NCBI GenBank assembly: GCA_024509875.1
Contig: JAMPIV010010592.1
Span: 248,001 to 312,000 of the forward strand
Reading direction: 5' to 3'
Length of the DNA: 64,000 bases
Origin: Oreohelix idahoensis
Taxonomy: Eukaryota > Mollusca > Gastropoda > Stylommatophora > Oreohelicidae
Shown: piece after piece, positions 63,195 through 64,000 of the stretch
Numbering within the stretch: the stretch's first letter is position 1
Layout of the letters: every line of letters starts with the position of its first letter
Notes under the pieces: generated by a model
Told to the model about the DNA's origin: nothing
Databases searched by the model: none
What the model saw: the letters and a program-made list of their open reading frames with translations, nothing else
Made by a program: the position numbers and the translations under genes

Positions 63195-63208
63195 CGGACC
63201 TTCCAGAT

Positions 63209-64000
63209 AAAGAAGAGAACAAAGCACGTAATCTTACGCAAGAGCTTCTGATCGTCTCCAGTTTAATTAAACAGAAATCTACGTACGCAAAACGAAGAGT
63301 TTTCTCCAACTTTACTAAGACAAGGAAAGAGATGACGCAAGAATATGCAACTATTACGCGAGCGCGCGTTTATACGAACGGCACTCTGTCCGCGATCAGC
63401 TGTGACCGCTTGGCATACACTACAATTAATACGTGTTAAAACCACATAAAATGAGAAATAACAACGTTAAAAGCAGTTAAGACATTTGTGCACAAAATAC
63501 AGTATCATGAAAAGTTCACGGCTTCGAAAGAAGCTATCCCAGAACAACAAAATAGTAAGTGCATGTTTATTGAATGGAAAGTTTTGGGAGAAGTTGCTAA
63601 TCTGGGTTTTTTTCCGTTGCTAGAGTGAGAGTCGTGTAAAAAAAGTCGAAAAGCTGAGAAAGCGTGTGCAAATGTAGATGTTTGGTACCGTGTGAAAAAT
63701 AAAGCTTCGTGTGAAAATTGGCGGGAAAAAAGAGTAGGCTGTATATAAAGAAGAGACGTAGGCGATTGAGAAGGCTGGTACAGATTTTTAGGATTCGTTA
63801 GACTAGAGGATTTTACAGAACTTCGTCTTTGAGATTATCAAGACAAGTTTTTAACTTGACAAGTTTTGCAAGTTAGAGTTTAAAGTAGACAAGTTTGTAT
63901 TTCATTCTAATGGATATATTATTCCTGTGGATTTACACTTTCATTTTTGGATACTCACTACTTTGTGTACTTCACCATTGTGCCAATAACACTGCTGTTC
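63209..64000 (+). other. Unrecognised DNA with a TATA-like box
   Basis: TGTATATAAAGAAGAGACG at about 63740-63758 looks like a TATA box with a purine-rich start region, followed by ~240 bases without a good frame. It could be a promoter or LTR, but there is no second LTR in the window to compare with. No coding motif. Confidence 0.3.

Noticed and set aside
63740..63760. Promoter of a host gene
   Set aside because: A TATA-like word alone in A/T-rich DNA is weak evidence and no coding region follows before the window ends.

Overview
The window is eukaryotic (metazoan) DNA. It has no operons or ribosome-binding sites. It contains splice-like junctions, a tandem C2H2 zinc-finger exon, tRNA-derived SINEs, several LINE families, mariner/Tc1, Merlin, piggyBac-like and hAT-like remnants, and a Ty3/gypsy-type LTR retrotransposon. 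The mixture (RTE-like and CR1-like LINEs, Merlin, a Gmr1-like LTR element, zinc-finger exons) suggests a lophotrochozoan, possibly a gastropod mollusc. That placement is inference; no ribosomal or mitochondrial marker is present.

Layout. 1-8.4 kb: truncated LINEs, a broken Tc1-like transposon split by a LINE that has a 209-bp flanking repeat, and a scrambled mariner. 9.3-11.3 kb: a Merlin (IS1016/ISXO2-type) transposase pseudogene disrupted by a TTAA-flanked MITE, then two nested MITEs. 11.3-15.1 kb: a near full-length LINE ('family A') head-to-head with a truncated copy of itself. 15.1-18.1 kb: a full-length but dead mariner with TA duplication, sitting inside a retroelement fragment. 18.3-20.4 kb: an exon with 20 C2H2 fingers on the minus strand, the best host-gene candidate. 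22-25.2 kb: piggyBac remnant and a ~1-kb foldback, both inside a possible hAT-like element. 25.3-46.6 kb: one ~9-kb LTR retrotransposon inflated to 20.4 kb by six or more later insertions and set in a 29-bp minisatellite. 47.5-51.7 kb: two small candidate host exons (minus strand) separated by a SINE and nested LINEs. 52.3-52.9 kb: two tandem arrays. 53.3-60.6 kb: RTE-like LINE and a duplicated, interrupted LINE ('family D'). 60.6-64 kb: a second copy of the first SINE and otherwise unrecognised DNA.

The central element has the order LTR-gag-protease-integrase-RT-RNase H-LTR. Integrase lies upstream of reverse transcriptase, while the RT and the GPY/F module are of Ty3/gypsy type; this matches the Gmr1 group. 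Several insertions can be delimited to the base because target duplications and host reading frames agree on both sides.

Almost all coding sequence here is transposon-derived and carries stops or frameshifts. The zinc-finger exon and the two small exons may belong to one minus-strand gene whose introns hold the transposons, but their phases do not join directly, so this is unproven. 'Family A-D' are names for this window only.
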